A DNA stretch of 64,000 nt from Chryseobacterium defluvii (GTDB lineage Bacteria > Bacteroidota > Bacteroidia > Flavobacteriales > Weeksellaceae), in contig NZ_RBXB01000002.1 in the NCBI RefSeq assembly GCF_003634775.1, positions 434,001 through 498,000 of the forward strand, read 5' to 3'. The notes beneath the pieces are model-generated. The model had not been told where the DNA came from. It ran no database searches and saw only the letters and a list, made by a program, of their open reading frames with translations. The translations under genes and the position numbers were made by a program. Shown here piece after piece: positions 18,093 to 26,925 of the stretch (positions are counted from its first letter, which is position 1; each line of letters begins with the position of its first letter).

Positions 18093-21000
18093 ATGAAAAA
18101 GTTATATCTACTCTTTCTACTTTTGATGAGTTTGTTGACTTATCAATCGTATTTAGGACAAAGTTTCACACTTGCTACTTGTTCTACTGGTCTTTCTACA
18201 AATACCTACGGGCCAATGAATAGTGTTACAACGGCTGATAGCAAAAACAGAACGGCTTTTATTATTCCTGCTTCACAATTGCTTGCGATTGCTGACGGAA
18301 CGATCACTTCTACTTATTTTAGAAGAATTGCTACTTCAGGGTCATTACCTGCTGGAACAACTTTTAAAATTTATCTAAAGAATACTGCTGCTTTAGATTT
18401 CGGGTCTGGTTCCCCGGATTGGGCTACGGAAATTAGCACCGCTACATTGGTCTATAATTCGGATCCTGCCGTTGCTGTAGGAAGTACTGCTGGATATAAA
18501 CAGTTTGCTCATACTGCGGGATTTGTGTATACCGGTGGAAGTAATCTTGCGGTCTATGTAGAATATGTACAGACAACGCCTCCAACAACAGCAATTACTT
18601 GGGATTATGAATACGGATCACCTTGTGTAACTCCTACAACAGGTACTAATACAACAAAATATGTACTTACTACTGGTGCATTTGGTCCAACACTTACCAG
18701 TTCGAATGGTAGAAGACCGGTGGTTGGTTTTGATGTAACTATGCCACCGGCAACTGCTGCGCCAGCTTGTACAACTGTTAGTGCTCCGGCAAATGCTGCT
18801 ACAAATGTTTCGTTAACACCTACAATTACCTGGTCTGGGGTTTATGGAACAAACGGTGCTTCTAGTTATTTAATTAATCTGGGAACTACGCCAGGTGGAA
18901 CAGATGTATTAAACGCATACAATGCAGGGAATACAACTTCTTATGCAATTCCTTCAGGGACATTATCATATAATACCAATTATTATTTAAAAGTAATTCC
19001 TACAAATAATATAGGTCCTGCGACAGGTTGTAATGAAACATCTTTTACTACTTTACCACTTCCTTGTCCTTCTGTTTCTCAACCTGCAAATAATGCGACT
19101 GGTACGTCTCTTAAGCCTACTATTATTTGGTCTTCAATCGGAGGTGCAACTGGCTATAGATTGTCTGTGGGGACTACAAGCGGAGGAACTGATATTTTAA
19201 ATAATATAGATGTAGGAAATGTTTTGAATTATACTTTTACTTCTAACTTAAATCCTTCTACACAATATTTTTACACAGTTACGGCTTATCAAGGAGGCAG
19301 TGTTTCCAGTGGTTGTACGGTAAGAAATTTTACTACAGGTACTGCTGTTGCTCCGGCAAATGATGATTGCGCAAATGCTGTGGCTTTAACAGTGAATCCC
19401 ACTTTAACATGTACCACAACGACACCTGGGAATACGTTGGGGGCAACATTATCTATGGCTGCCACTCCTTGTTCTGGTACCCCAAATGATGATGTTTGGT
19501 ATAGCTTTGTAGCAACTTCAACTTCACATTTGGTTTCATTAACAGATGTGGTATCAACAGGTGTTTCTAGTGTAACAGATATGTATTTTCAGGTTTTATC
19601 GGGAGCTTGTGGAGCTTTGACAAGTATTCTGTGTTCAGATGATGATGTAAATATAGTTACAGGTCTTACTCCTGGTGTCACTTATTATGTAAGAGTTTAC
19701 ACATATAGTTCAGCGGCTAATGCTAGTGCTAGCTTTAATATTTGTATCAGTACACAGCCAGCTCCGCCTGCAAATGACAACTGTGTAGATGCTGTAACTT
19801 TGACGGTAAATCCTGATATGAACTGTGGTACTGTAACTGCAGGAACTACTTCAGGAGCGACAAGTTCAGGTGTTGCGCTTGGGTCATGTTCGGGAACGGC
19901 AGATGATGATGTATGGTATAAATTTACGGCTACAGCTACAAGTCATTCAATACAGTTGAAAAATGTTGTTTCAGTAGGAACGTCATCCTCTACATCATTA
20001 TATGTTCAGGTATTTAGTGGTGCATGTGGAACTTTAACAAGTACAAGCTGTATAACCTCGAATACAAACTATACACTTTTGAGTGGTTTGACAATTGGAG
20101 GAACTTATTATGTGAGAGTATATAACAGTAACTCTAATGCAGGAGCAACTTTATATGCGAATACTTTTGACGTTTGCGTGGGAACCTTGCCTCCGCCACC
20201 GGCAAATAATGAATGTGCTAATGCTGTATCTCTTGCAGTGAGCAGTTCAAATACATTTACTAGCTTAGTAAACGGTTCTACTTTAAGCGCAACTCAAAGT
20301 ACAGCTACAGCACCTACTTGTAGTGCTACGGGAATAAATGATGATGTTTGGTATTCATTTACTGCAACATCTGCAACGCATCTTGTGCATGTTTTATACA
20401 GTGATAATGCTACTACAACGCAAGTATATTCAGGAACATGTGGTAGTTTGACTGCGGTTACTTGTTTTGCAGGTGGTTTGGGGAACTCAAATGTATTGTT
20501 GCAAAATCTTAATGTAGGAGAAACATATTATGTTAGAGTATTCTCAACGTCAAGTACGGCAGCTACGGCCTCGAATTTCCAGATTGCTGTAACTACTCCT
20601 TCGGCAGTTAGCAATGATACGTGCGCTACTGCAGCTGCGATAGCTTGTAATGGTTCGGTTCAGGGCTCTAATGCCTTAGCTACTGATGATACGTTGCCGA
20701 CTTCTACTTGTGGAGGAACAGGAACCACTGCTACTTATAAAGGAGTTTGGTATACAGTAACAGCTACAGAGAATGGGCCTATTACAATTGATGCATGTGG
20801 CACACAATATGACGCATACTTAAGAGTTTATACTGGAGATTGTACTACACTTACTTGCTTTGCTAATACTTCCGGTACAGGATACGCTGATGCTGGTTGT
20901 ACAAGTAATATTTATAACGCTCCTAAATTAACATTTACAGGAGTTACGGGTACTACTTATTATGTACTGTTAACAGGTTATGCTGCTACTAGGATCGGTA

Positions 21001-21290
21001 ATTATAGTATTTCAGTTACACAAGGCTGTTCAAGTCTAGGAACTAATGAAATTAAGGATAAAGAAGATAGAATTAATGCTTATCCGAATCCTTTTGCAGA
21101 TGTGTTGAATATCTCTGATGTTTCTAATGTGAAATCAGTCTCTGTAATGGATGTTGCAGGAAGATTGGTAAAAACTATTGATACTCCTTCTTCGTCTCTT
21201 CATTTGGGAGAATTGAAATCAGGATTGTATTTAGTGGTTTTGAATATGAAGGATGGTTCAAGACAGACGATTAAAGCAATTAAAAAATAA
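18093..21290 (+). CDS. Large modular surface protein B (two FN3 plus four 'AND-C' modules, T9SS type A)
   Basis: 1065 residues, a paralogue of the gene before it. Signal peptide 1-~22 (MKKLYLLFLLLMS ... YLGQS), the same unrecognised N-terminal domain to ~215, two FN3-like domains starting near 223 and 324, then four ANDxC/DDVWY modules near 420, 558, 703 and 838. The third carries NNECANAV and the last is divergent (SNDTCATAAAIAC, GVWYTVTA). The type A T9SS domain is at ~985-1065 (AYPNPFADVLNISD ... KAIKK). It differs from protein A by one extra FN3 unit, which suggests module gain or loss. Its start at MKKLY gives a normal signal peptide. Function is likely surface adhesion or matrix; ligand unknown. 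Confidence 0.85.
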   Translation: MKKLYLLFLLLMSLLTYQSYLGQSFTLATCSTGLSTNTYGPMNSVTTADSKNRTAFIIPASQLLAIADGTITSTYFRRIATSGSLPAGTTFKIYLKNTAALDFGSGSPDWATEISTATLVYNSDPAVAVGSTAGYKQFAHTAGFVYTGGSNLAVYVEYVQTTPPTTAITWDYEYGSPCVTPTTGTNTTKYVLTTGAFGPTLTSSNGRRPVVGFDVTMPPATAAPACTTVSAPANAATNVSLTPTITWSGVYGTNGASSYLINLGTTPGGTDVLNAYNAGNTTSYAIPSGTLSYNTNYYLKVIPTNNIGPATGCNETSFTTLPLPCPSVSQPANNATGTSLKPTIIWSSIGGATGYRLSVGTTSGGTDILNNIDVGNVLNYTFTSNLNPSTQYFYTVTAYQGGSVSSGCTVRNFTTGTAVAPANDDCANAVALTVNPTLTCTTTTPGNTLGATLSMAATPCSGTPNDDVWYSFVATSTSHLVSLTDVVSTGVSSVTDMYFQVLSGACGALTSILCSDDDVNIVTGLTPGVTYYVRVYTYSSAANASASFNICISTQPAPPANDNCVDAVTLTVNPDMNCGTVTAGTTSGATSSGVALGSCSGTADDDVWYKFTATATSHSIQLKNVVSVGTSSSTSLYVQVFSGACGTLTSTSCITSNTNYTLLSGLTIGGTYYVRVYNSNSNAGATLYANTFDVCVGTLPPPPANNECANAVSLAVSSSNTFTSLVNGSTLSATQSTATAPTCSATGINDDVWYSFTATSATHLVHVLYSDNATTTQVYSGTCGSLTAVTCFAGGLGNSNVLLQNLNVGETYYVRVFSTSSTAATASNFQIAVTTPSAVSNDTCATAAAIACNGSVQGSNALATDDTLPTSTCGGTGTTATYKGVWYTVTATENGPITIDACGTQYDAYLRVYTGDCTTLTCFANTSGTGYADAGCTSNIYNAPKLTFTGVTGTTYYVLLTGYAATRIGNYSISVTQGCSSLGTNEIKDKEDRINAYPNPFADVLNISDVSNVKSVSVMDVAGRLVKTIDTPSSSLHLGELKSGLYLVVLNMKDGSRQTIKAIKK
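19350..21030 (+). repeat. Four tandem coding modules in surface protein B
   Basis: Modules starting near 19350, 19765, 20200 and 20603 follow the same ANDxC ... DDVWY ... CG ... YYVRV pattern as in protein A but are more diverged from one another at DNA level. Confidence 0.7.
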
Positions 21291-21315
21291 AACTCATATT
21301 TTGATTTAATGATAG

Positions 21316-21340
21316 ATGGCGGCTAAATTTTAGCCGCCAT
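21316..21340 (+). terminator. Terminator of surface protein B
   Basis: A 12-bp stem (ATGGCGGCTAAA and its complement) around a single T, followed by TTTTAT, begins 25 bases after the stop. Confidence 0.85.
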
Positions 21341-21495
21341 TTTTATGGATATACAATGGCAAATAAAATAAGAAATAAAATCTGAAAATAAAGAATGGTT
21401 TAAGTTGTTGATATTCAGTGGTTAGTATTTTTATAATTCAATTATGATTGAATTATTATTTTTAAACATTTGTTTTGTTTTACATAACAAAATGG

Positions 21496-21569
21496 TTTAT
21501 TTATAATATTATTTTTAAAAAAATAATATAAATATTAAATTTAATTAAAATTTTTTTTAAATTTATTTT
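21496..21569 (+). promoter_or_regulatory. 74-base run of only A and T upstream of surface protein C
   Basis: From 21496 to 21569 there is no G or C. The tract ends 20 bases before the ATG at 21590. It parallels the tract upstream of surface protein A. Nothing else is seen in the ~300-base gap apart from the terminator. Confidence 0.4.
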
Positions 21570-21589
21570 CCCTAATAATTTTTACTGTA

Positions 21590-23884
21590 ATGAAGAAACT
21601 ACTACTTTTTATTTTAACATTGCCCATTCTATGTTTTGGACAATGGACAGAGAATTTTGATGCCGGAACTACTATGCCGGCAGGATGGGCCGTCATTAAT
21701 AATGGCGGAGCCAATGGCTGGGTATTCGGAACACCCGGTGCGGGAACTGCCCAGTCTGGATCGAATGTTGCTAGGCTTACTTATAATGCTACGGCACATG
21801 ATGATTATTTAATTACAAAAGCTATTACGGTAACAGCAGGTTTGAGTGACAGGATATCTTTCTTTGTAAGGTCCAGAGATTCAAGCTTCCTTGAAAATTA
21901 TGAAGTTTTGCTTTCTACTACCAACCAGACGGCAACTGCTTTTACTACGGTACTTCAGGCTACCCAAAAAGCACCAGCTGTATGGACACAAAAAACATTT
22001 AGTTTATCATCTTATGTGGGTCAAACGGTTTATGTTGCTATTCATGCGACGGATACAGATCAATGGCAGCTGTATGCAGATACATTTGTAGTGGATTCGG
22101 CACCAACTACTGTTCCTTCGTGTGCAACTCTTACAGCACCAACTAATGGTGCAACAGGAGTGAATCCTGATGGAGTATTAAGCTGGAATTCTGTTGCCGG
22201 TGCTGCCGGATATAAGATTAAGGTAGGAACCACCAGTGGCGGAACAGATATTGTAAATAATGTGGATGCTGGAAATGTGACCTCCTATAACATTGCAGGG
22301 ACGCTTAATTCCGGAACTACCTATTATGTGACTGTTACACCATATAATGGTATTGGAGATGCTGCCGGATGCTCCCAGATTTCATTTACTACAATTCCTG
22401 CGCCGGCCAATGATAATTGTTCAGGAGCAATCGCTTTAACGGTAAATCCGGATCTGAATTGTGCTTCAGTAGCCTCAGGGAATACTCTGGGAGCGACACA
22501 ATCGATGGCAGCAACACCATGTAACGGGACCTCTGATGATGATGTCTGGTATTCTTTTGTGGCAACTGCTGCTTCGCACGTTATAACATTATCAAATGTA
22601 GTTTCAACAGGAACAGTCAGTTCAACGGACACCTATTTTCAGGTTTTAAGTGGGGTTTGTGGAAGCCAAACAAGCGTGTTGTGTAGCGATCCTTTATCAG
22701 GGACAGCTACCGGATTGACGGTTGGGGAAACTTATTATGTGAGAGTTTACAGCTACTCGGGAGAAGGATATGCTCAAAGCTTTAATATCTGCGTAGGAAC
22801 ATTGCCTCCTCCTCCGGCCAATGATAATTGTTCGGGAGCAATTGCCTTAACAGTGAATCCTGATCTGAACTGCGGATCAACAACAGCAGGAAATACGGTT
22901 AGTGCCACACAGTCAATGGCTGCAACACCATGCAACGGAACCCCGGATGATGATATCTGGTATTCATTTGTGGCTACTTCAGCTTCTCATGTGGTGACAC
23001 TTTCTAATGTTTCCGGATCTACAGATATGTATTTTCAGGTATTGAGTGGAGCTTGTGGTTCACAAACAAGTATTGTCTGCTCTGATCCTAACTCTGCTAC
23101 CCTGACAGGCTTAACCCCAGGACAAACGTATTATATAAGAGTGTATACATATAGCAGCGGAAATAATGCAAGCTTTACGATTTGTATAGGGACACCACCA
23201 CCGCCACCTGCCAATGATGAATGCTCGGGAGCCATTGCGTTAACATTGGGTACTGATTTTGCTTCAGGAGCTATATCCTCAACCAATGCAGGAGCTACAA
23301 CTAATATTACTTCTACATGTGCTTCTTCAAACTCGGTTAATAATACCTGGTATTCCGTAGTGGTTCCGGCTTCAGGAAATGTAACCATTGAAACAGGGGC
23401 GGTAACGGGATCTCAATTTACAGATTCTATATTAGCTGCTTATAGTGGAGCTTGCGGATCTTTAACTCAAATTTCATGTAATGATGATATTACCACAACC
23501 ACCAATTTATATTCAAGGGTTTCTCTTACGGGAAGGACGCCGGGTGAAACCATTTATATAAGCGTGTGGAGATATTCTACAGCTGGCGGAGATGGTCCGA
23601 TTCAAGTCTCTGCTTATGATGCAGGCAGCCTGGCTACTATTGAAATTACTGAGACTAAAAACAATATCAAAATCTATCCGAATCCGTTTGCTGAGGTACT
23701 GAATATGTCTGACGTGTCTAAAGTGAAATCAGTTTCTGTAACAGACATGGCGGGAAGAGTCTTGAAATTTGTTGAAGCTCCATCTTCGGTACTTTATTTG
23801 GGAGAACTTACACCAGGAATGTATGTGCTAACATTGCAAATGAAAGATGGATCTAAGCAGGTTCTTAAAGCTGTCAAAAAATAA
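21590..23884 (+). CDS. Modular surface protein C (choice-of-anchor J-like, FN3, three 'AND-C' modules, T9SS type A)
   Basis: 764 residues. Signal peptide 1-~17 (LPILCFGQ). Residues ~18-170 are a cleaved-adhesin/choice-of-anchor-J-like beta-sandwich (WTENFDAGTTMPAGW ... DDYLITKAIT ... DTFVVDS). An FN3-like domain spans ~177-270. Three modules start near 272, 408 and 540 (APANDNC, PPANDNC, PPANDEC); the third has the NTWYSVVVPASG variant also seen in the last module of protein A. The type A T9SS domain is at ~688-764 (IYPNPFAEVLNMSD ... KAVKK). It shares the repeat and tail with its two upstream neighbours but has a different N-terminal domain. Export by T9SS to the surface is a firm inference; the ligand is unknown. 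Confidence 0.87.
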   Translation: MKKLLLFILTLPILCFGQWTENFDAGTTMPAGWAVINNGGANGWVFGTPGAGTAQSGSNVARLTYNATAHDDYLITKAITVTAGLSDRISFFVRSRDSSFLENYEVLLSTTNQTATAFTTVLQATQKAPAVWTQKTFSLSSYVGQTVYVAIHATDTDQWQLYADTFVVDSAPTTVPSCATLTAPTNGATGVNPDGVLSWNSVAGAAGYKIKVGTTSGGTDIVNNVDAGNVTSYNIAGTLNSGTTYYVTVTPYNGIGDAAGCSQISFTTIPAPANDNCSGAIALTVNPDLNCASVASGNTLGATQSMAATPCNGTSDDDVWYSFVATAASHVITLSNVVSTGTVSSTDTYFQVLSGVCGSQTSVLCSDPLSGTATGLTVGETYYVRVYSYSGEGYAQSFNICVGTLPPPPANDNCSGAIALTVNPDLNCGSTTAGNTVSATQSMAATPCNGTPDDDIWYSFVATSASHVVTLSNVSGSTDMYFQVLSGACGSQTSIVCSDPNSATLTGLTPGQTYYIRVYTYSSGNNASFTICIGTPPPPPANDECSGAIALTLGTDFASGAISSTNAGATTNITSTCASSNSVNNTWYSVVVPASGNVTIETGAVTGSQFTDSILAAYSGACGSLTQISCNDDITTTTNLYSRVSLTGRTPGETIYISVWRYSTAGGDGPIQVSAYDAGSLATIEITETKNNIKIYPNPFAEVLNMSDVSKVKSVSVTDMAGRVLKFVEAPSSVLYLGELTPGMYVLTLQMKDGSKQVLKAVKK
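22401..23620 (+). repeat. Three tandem coding modules in surface protein C
   Basis: Modules begin near 22401, 22811 and 23207. The first two share long near-identical DNA at their starts (CCGGCCAATGATAATTGTTC), a sign of recent duplication or conversion. Confidence 0.75.
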
Positions 23885-23910
23885 TCTTTTTAATGATAAG
23901 TAAATATTTC

Positions 23911-23936
23911 ATGGAGACTGATAATTTAGTCTCCAT
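23911..23936 (+). terminator. Terminator of surface protein C
   Basis: A 9-bp stem (ATGGAGACT / AGTCTCCAT) with an 8-base loop and a following TTTT lies 27 bases after the stop. Confidence 0.8.
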
Positions 23937-24011
23937 TTTGTTATTAAAAATTTATTTTTTTTTAATAATAATGAAATTTTGTTTAATTTAGTGCGAAACA
24001 AAATTATTAAC

Positions 24012-25601
24012 ATGAAAAAAATTCTATTATTGGGCTTTATAAGTCTGGGGATTGGAGCGTTTGCTCAAACGTATTGTACACCCGCATTCGCTTCCGGCTG
24101 TGATGATGGGGATCAAATCGACAGTTTTCAAATACCTGCTGCTGGCTTTAGCCATCTGAACACGGGATGCTCTACAAATGCCTATGGTGACTTTACCACA
24201 CAAACCATAAGTATGAATGCCGGATTACATTATCCTTTTTCGGTAACTCATAACTATGGAAGCCAAAATATCCGTATCTGGATAGATTTCAACAATGATG
24301 GAAATTTTGATGATACAGCTCCTGAGCTGGTAGCCTCGGCAAGCAGTTCCAGTGCCACTGGATCGGATATCACAGATGGTAATATTAGCATACCTACTAC
24401 TGTAACTCCCGGGACATATCGGATGAGAGTAGGAGACAGGTATTCAAGCCAGCCTATACCTTGTAATATTGACGGTTATGGAGAAGCACATGATTATATG
24501 GTGAATATCGGAGCTGCACCAAGCTGTCTTGCGCCAAGTAATGTAACTGTAAACGGAGTGACTTCCAATTCGGCAACAATAGTATGGGTGGCTTCTACCA
24601 GTACCGTAGGGGTGGGGTATGAGTATTATGTATCTACTTCCAATACAGCTCCAACGGCTACTACCACGGCAACAGGAAGTGTGGGTGCTTCAGCTGTTTC
24701 GGTCACATTACCTGCTACTTTGGCTTCAGCTACCAATTATTATGTGTGGGTACGCTCTGCTTGTAGTACTACGGATAAAAGTCAATGGTCTATAGGTGCC
24801 ACTTTTACAACAGATTGTGCTGTTGTGGTTCCTGCCTATACGAATGATTTTGCGACATTCCCACCTACATGTTGGGAACAGTTATCCGGTGGTTCTCCAA
24901 CAAGTACCCCTCCTACAGGAACGTATAGTTATTGGTATGAAGATGGATTCCTGGGCTCAGGTTCAACAGGTTCTGGTGTAATTAATCTGTATACTACGGA
25001 TACGGTAGGGTGGCTGAAGACGGTGCCATTTAATTTATCCGCAGGAGGATATCGCGTGAAATTTGATTATGGGGTGACGGCATATAATGATCCGGGGCCT
25101 TCAGGTATGGGTTCTGATGATGTGATCCAGTTTGTGGTTTCTTCTGACGGAGGAAATACCTGGACGGTGTTGCAAACATGGACTGCTGCTAATGCTCCTT
25201 CCAATACGTCAACACTGTTCTCTTTGGATCTTACGTCTTATACAGGAGCAAACACTGTTTTTGCATTTTACGGGTCAGATGGAACAGTAAACGACACTGA
25301 AGACTATGAATTCTTTGTAGATAACTTCATCGTAGAACAAGCTCCACTATCAACCTCGGAAATTTCCGGAACTAAAAACAATATCAAAGCGTATCCAAAC
25401 CCATTCACGGATGTGTTGAACATTTCGGATGTTAGAAACGTGAAATCAGTTTTTGTAACCGATGCAGTAGGAAGGCTAATCAAAACTATTGAGAATCCCG
25501 GTTCTGTGCTGCATTTAGGAGAATTAAAGCAAGGGATGTATTTCGTAACGCTTACTCTGAAAGATGGCTCTCAGCAAACCATTAAAGCAATTAAAAAATA
25601 A
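24012..25601 (+). CDS. Surface protein D with GEVED-like, FN3 and MAM-like domains and T9SS type A tail
   Basis: 529 residues from the ATG at 24012; the frame is open from a TTG at 23979 but MKKILLLGFIS is the natural signal peptide, ending GAFAQ. Residues ~20-165 match the GEVED domain of Bacteroidota secreted proteins (IWIDFNNDGNF ... YRMRVGDRYS ... GEAHDYMVNI). An FN3-like domain follows (~170-260), then a MAM/choice-of-anchor-like domain (~262-435; WLKTVPFNLSAGGY). The type A tail (AYPNPFTDVLNISD ... KAIKK) is nearly the same as in the three preceding genes even though none of the ANDxC modules is present, so the tail moves or converts independently of the body. Surface or extracellular; role unknown. 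Confidence 0.87.
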   Translation: MKKILLLGFISLGIGAFAQTYCTPAFASGCDDGDQIDSFQIPAAGFSHLNTGCSTNAYGDFTTQTISMNAGLHYPFSVTHNYGSQNIRIWIDFNNDGNFDDTAPELVASASSSSATGSDITDGNISIPTTVTPGTYRMRVGDRYSSQPIPCNIDGYGEAHDYMVNIGAAPSCLAPSNVTVNGVTSNSATIVWVASTSTVGVGYEYYVSTSNTAPTATTTATGSVGASAVSVTLPATLASATNYYVWVRSACSTTDKSQWSIGATFTTDCAVVVPAYTNDFATFPPTCWEQLSGGSPTSTPPTGTYSYWYEDGFLGSGSTGSGVINLYTTDTVGWLKTVPFNLSAGGYRVKFDYGVTAYNDPGPSGMGSDDVIQFVVSSDGGNTWTVLQTWTAANAPSNTSTLFSLDLTSYTGANTVFAFYGSDGTVNDTEDYEFFVDNFIVEQAPLSTSEISGTKNNIKAYPNPFTDVLNISDVRNVKSVFVTDAVGRLIKTIENPGSVLHLGELKQGMYFVTLTLKDGSQQTIKAIKK

Positions 25602-25620
25602 ATAATTTGCATTCTAATAT

Positions 25621-25645
25621 AAAAGACGGCTCAAAGCCGTCTTTT
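25621..25645. terminator. Terminator between surface protein D and the membrane miniprotein
   Basis: A perfect 10-bp stem (AAAAGACGGC / GCCGTCTTTT) with a 5-base loop serves the + gene ending at 25601. It also lies 6 bases past the stop of the convergent small gene, so it probably works both ways. Confidence 0.85.
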
Positions 25646-25650
25646 CTGTT

Positions 25651-25809
25651 TTATTTATTAGGTACAGGTTGAATGTCTCCTGTGTTCATACTACTGAATA
25701 CGGCAGGGAAAAACATGACTAAGATAAAATAAATGATGACCATTAATATTACTAAAGCAAATAAAATCATCACCAGGCTGTTGGGTTTGTTTTTCTTTTT
25801 AGGTTCCAT
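25651..25809 (-). CDS. 52-residue single-pass membrane miniprotein
   Basis: ATG at 25809, TAA at 25653-25651. The product opens MEPKKKNKPN (strongly basic), has one hydrophobic helix at about residues 12-35 (LVMILFALVILMVII...) and a short polar tail ending IQPVPNK. Charge distribution predicts an N-in, C-out inner-membrane protein. The start is 41 bases after the stop of the ion-channel gene on the same strand and the frame ends just before a terminator, so it fits as the last gene of a two-gene operon. I know no family for it. An accessory subunit of the channel is one idea, without proof. Confidence 0.6.
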   Translation of the reverse strand: MEPKKKNKPNSLVMILFALVILMVIIYFILVMFFPAVFSSMNTGDIQPVPNK

Positions 25810-25850
25810 AATTCTTGTGGTATTTGGTTAATAGATTAATTATAAAAATA

Positions 25851-26678
25851 TTAAGCTAATTTCTTGCCACATTGTTTACAATACCTTGCATCATCATCAA
25901 TATCCTCATTGCCACACCTGTCACATATCTTTTCAAGGTTTTGTCTTTTGTTTCTCATTTCAGCGGTTACTATTCCTGTAGGAACAGCAATAATCGAGTA
26001 ACCGGCCAACATTAAAATTACCGCAAAAAATTTTCCCAAAGGAGTAATCGGAGAAACATCACCATATCCCACAGTGGTTACGGTAACAACTGCCCAGTAA
26101 ATAGATTGCGGAATACTTTCGAATCCTGGCCTTCCGCCCTCTACCATAAACATCATGGAGCCAACAATGACTGAGAAAATAATCAGGAACAGAAGGAAAA
26201 TATAGATTTTTCTTGAACTGTTTTTCAATGCTTTTACGATGAGGTATCCATCATTCATAAAATCGAGAAGATTAAAAATTCTGAAGATTCTTAACATTCT
26301 CAACATTCTGAAGATAAGGAAGTATTTGGTAACAGGGAAAAATAAGCTTAAGTAAAAAGGGATAAGCGATAAAAAATCTATGATCCCGAAAAAACTGAAA
26401 ATATAATGTCTTTTATTTTTCACTACAGCTATACGCATGCTATACTCTATGGTGAAAAGCAGAGAAATGATCCATTCCAGGATTAGAAAAGTTATATGGA
26501 ATTTTTTATCCAGCCAGGGGATGCTTTCCATCATTACAATGAGCGTGCTTAACAAGATAAGAATTAATAATACAATGTCAAACAATTTTCCGAGTCTTGT
26601 ATCGGAACGATTAATGACACGATATAAAAATCTTTTCCACAAGGTGTCTTCGGGAATAAGATTGTGTTCTTTTTCCAT
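25851..26678 (-). CDS. Voltage-gated-type potassium channel with C-terminal zinc ribbon
   Basis: 275 residues with six membrane helices. S4 is at about 120-140 with arginines every third residue (FRMLRMLRIFRIF), the hallmark of a voltage sensor. The pore helix and K+ selectivity filter TVGYGD follow, then S6 (FFAVILMLAGYSIIAVPTGI). After a short linker the protein ends in a CxxC-x11-CxxC zinc-ribbon motif (CDRC ... CKQC). It is an inner-membrane K+ channel of the Kv/KvAP superfamily. The zinc ribbon is in the position where other bacterial channels carry cyclic-nucleotide or RCK domains, so it may sense metal or redox state or hold the tetramer together (inference). A membrane miniprotein follows 41 bases on. 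Confidence 0.92.
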   Translation of the reverse strand: MEKEHNLIPEDTLWKRFLYRVINRSDTRLGKLFDIVLLILILLSTLIVMMESIPWLDKKFHITFLILEWIISLLFTIEYSMRIAVVKNKRHYIFSFFGIIDFLSLIPFYLSLFFPVTKYFLIFRMLRMLRIFRIFNLLDFMNDGYLIVKALKNSSRKIYIFLLFLIIFSVIVGSMMFMVEGGRPGFESIPQSIYWAVVTVTTVGYGDVSPITPLGKFFAVILMLAGYSIIAVPTGIVTAEMRNKRQNLEKICDRCGNEDIDDDARYCKQCGKKLA

Positions 26679-26925
26679 GCTATTTCAAATTATAACCTAA
26701 GATAATATTTTAATGGGTTAGTATACAAATATAGGGTAAAAAGCTTATAGGTAGAAGAATGTATGATATTAAGCTCATTGATTTGTGAATTATCATGTAT
26801 TAATTTACTGGTTTTCAGTATTTTGTTTCGGTAATATATAAAAATAATATGACATATAAAAATAAAATTTTATTTACATGTTATGGTATTCTTTGTAATT
26901 TTATGTCACAAAAAAACAATAAATC

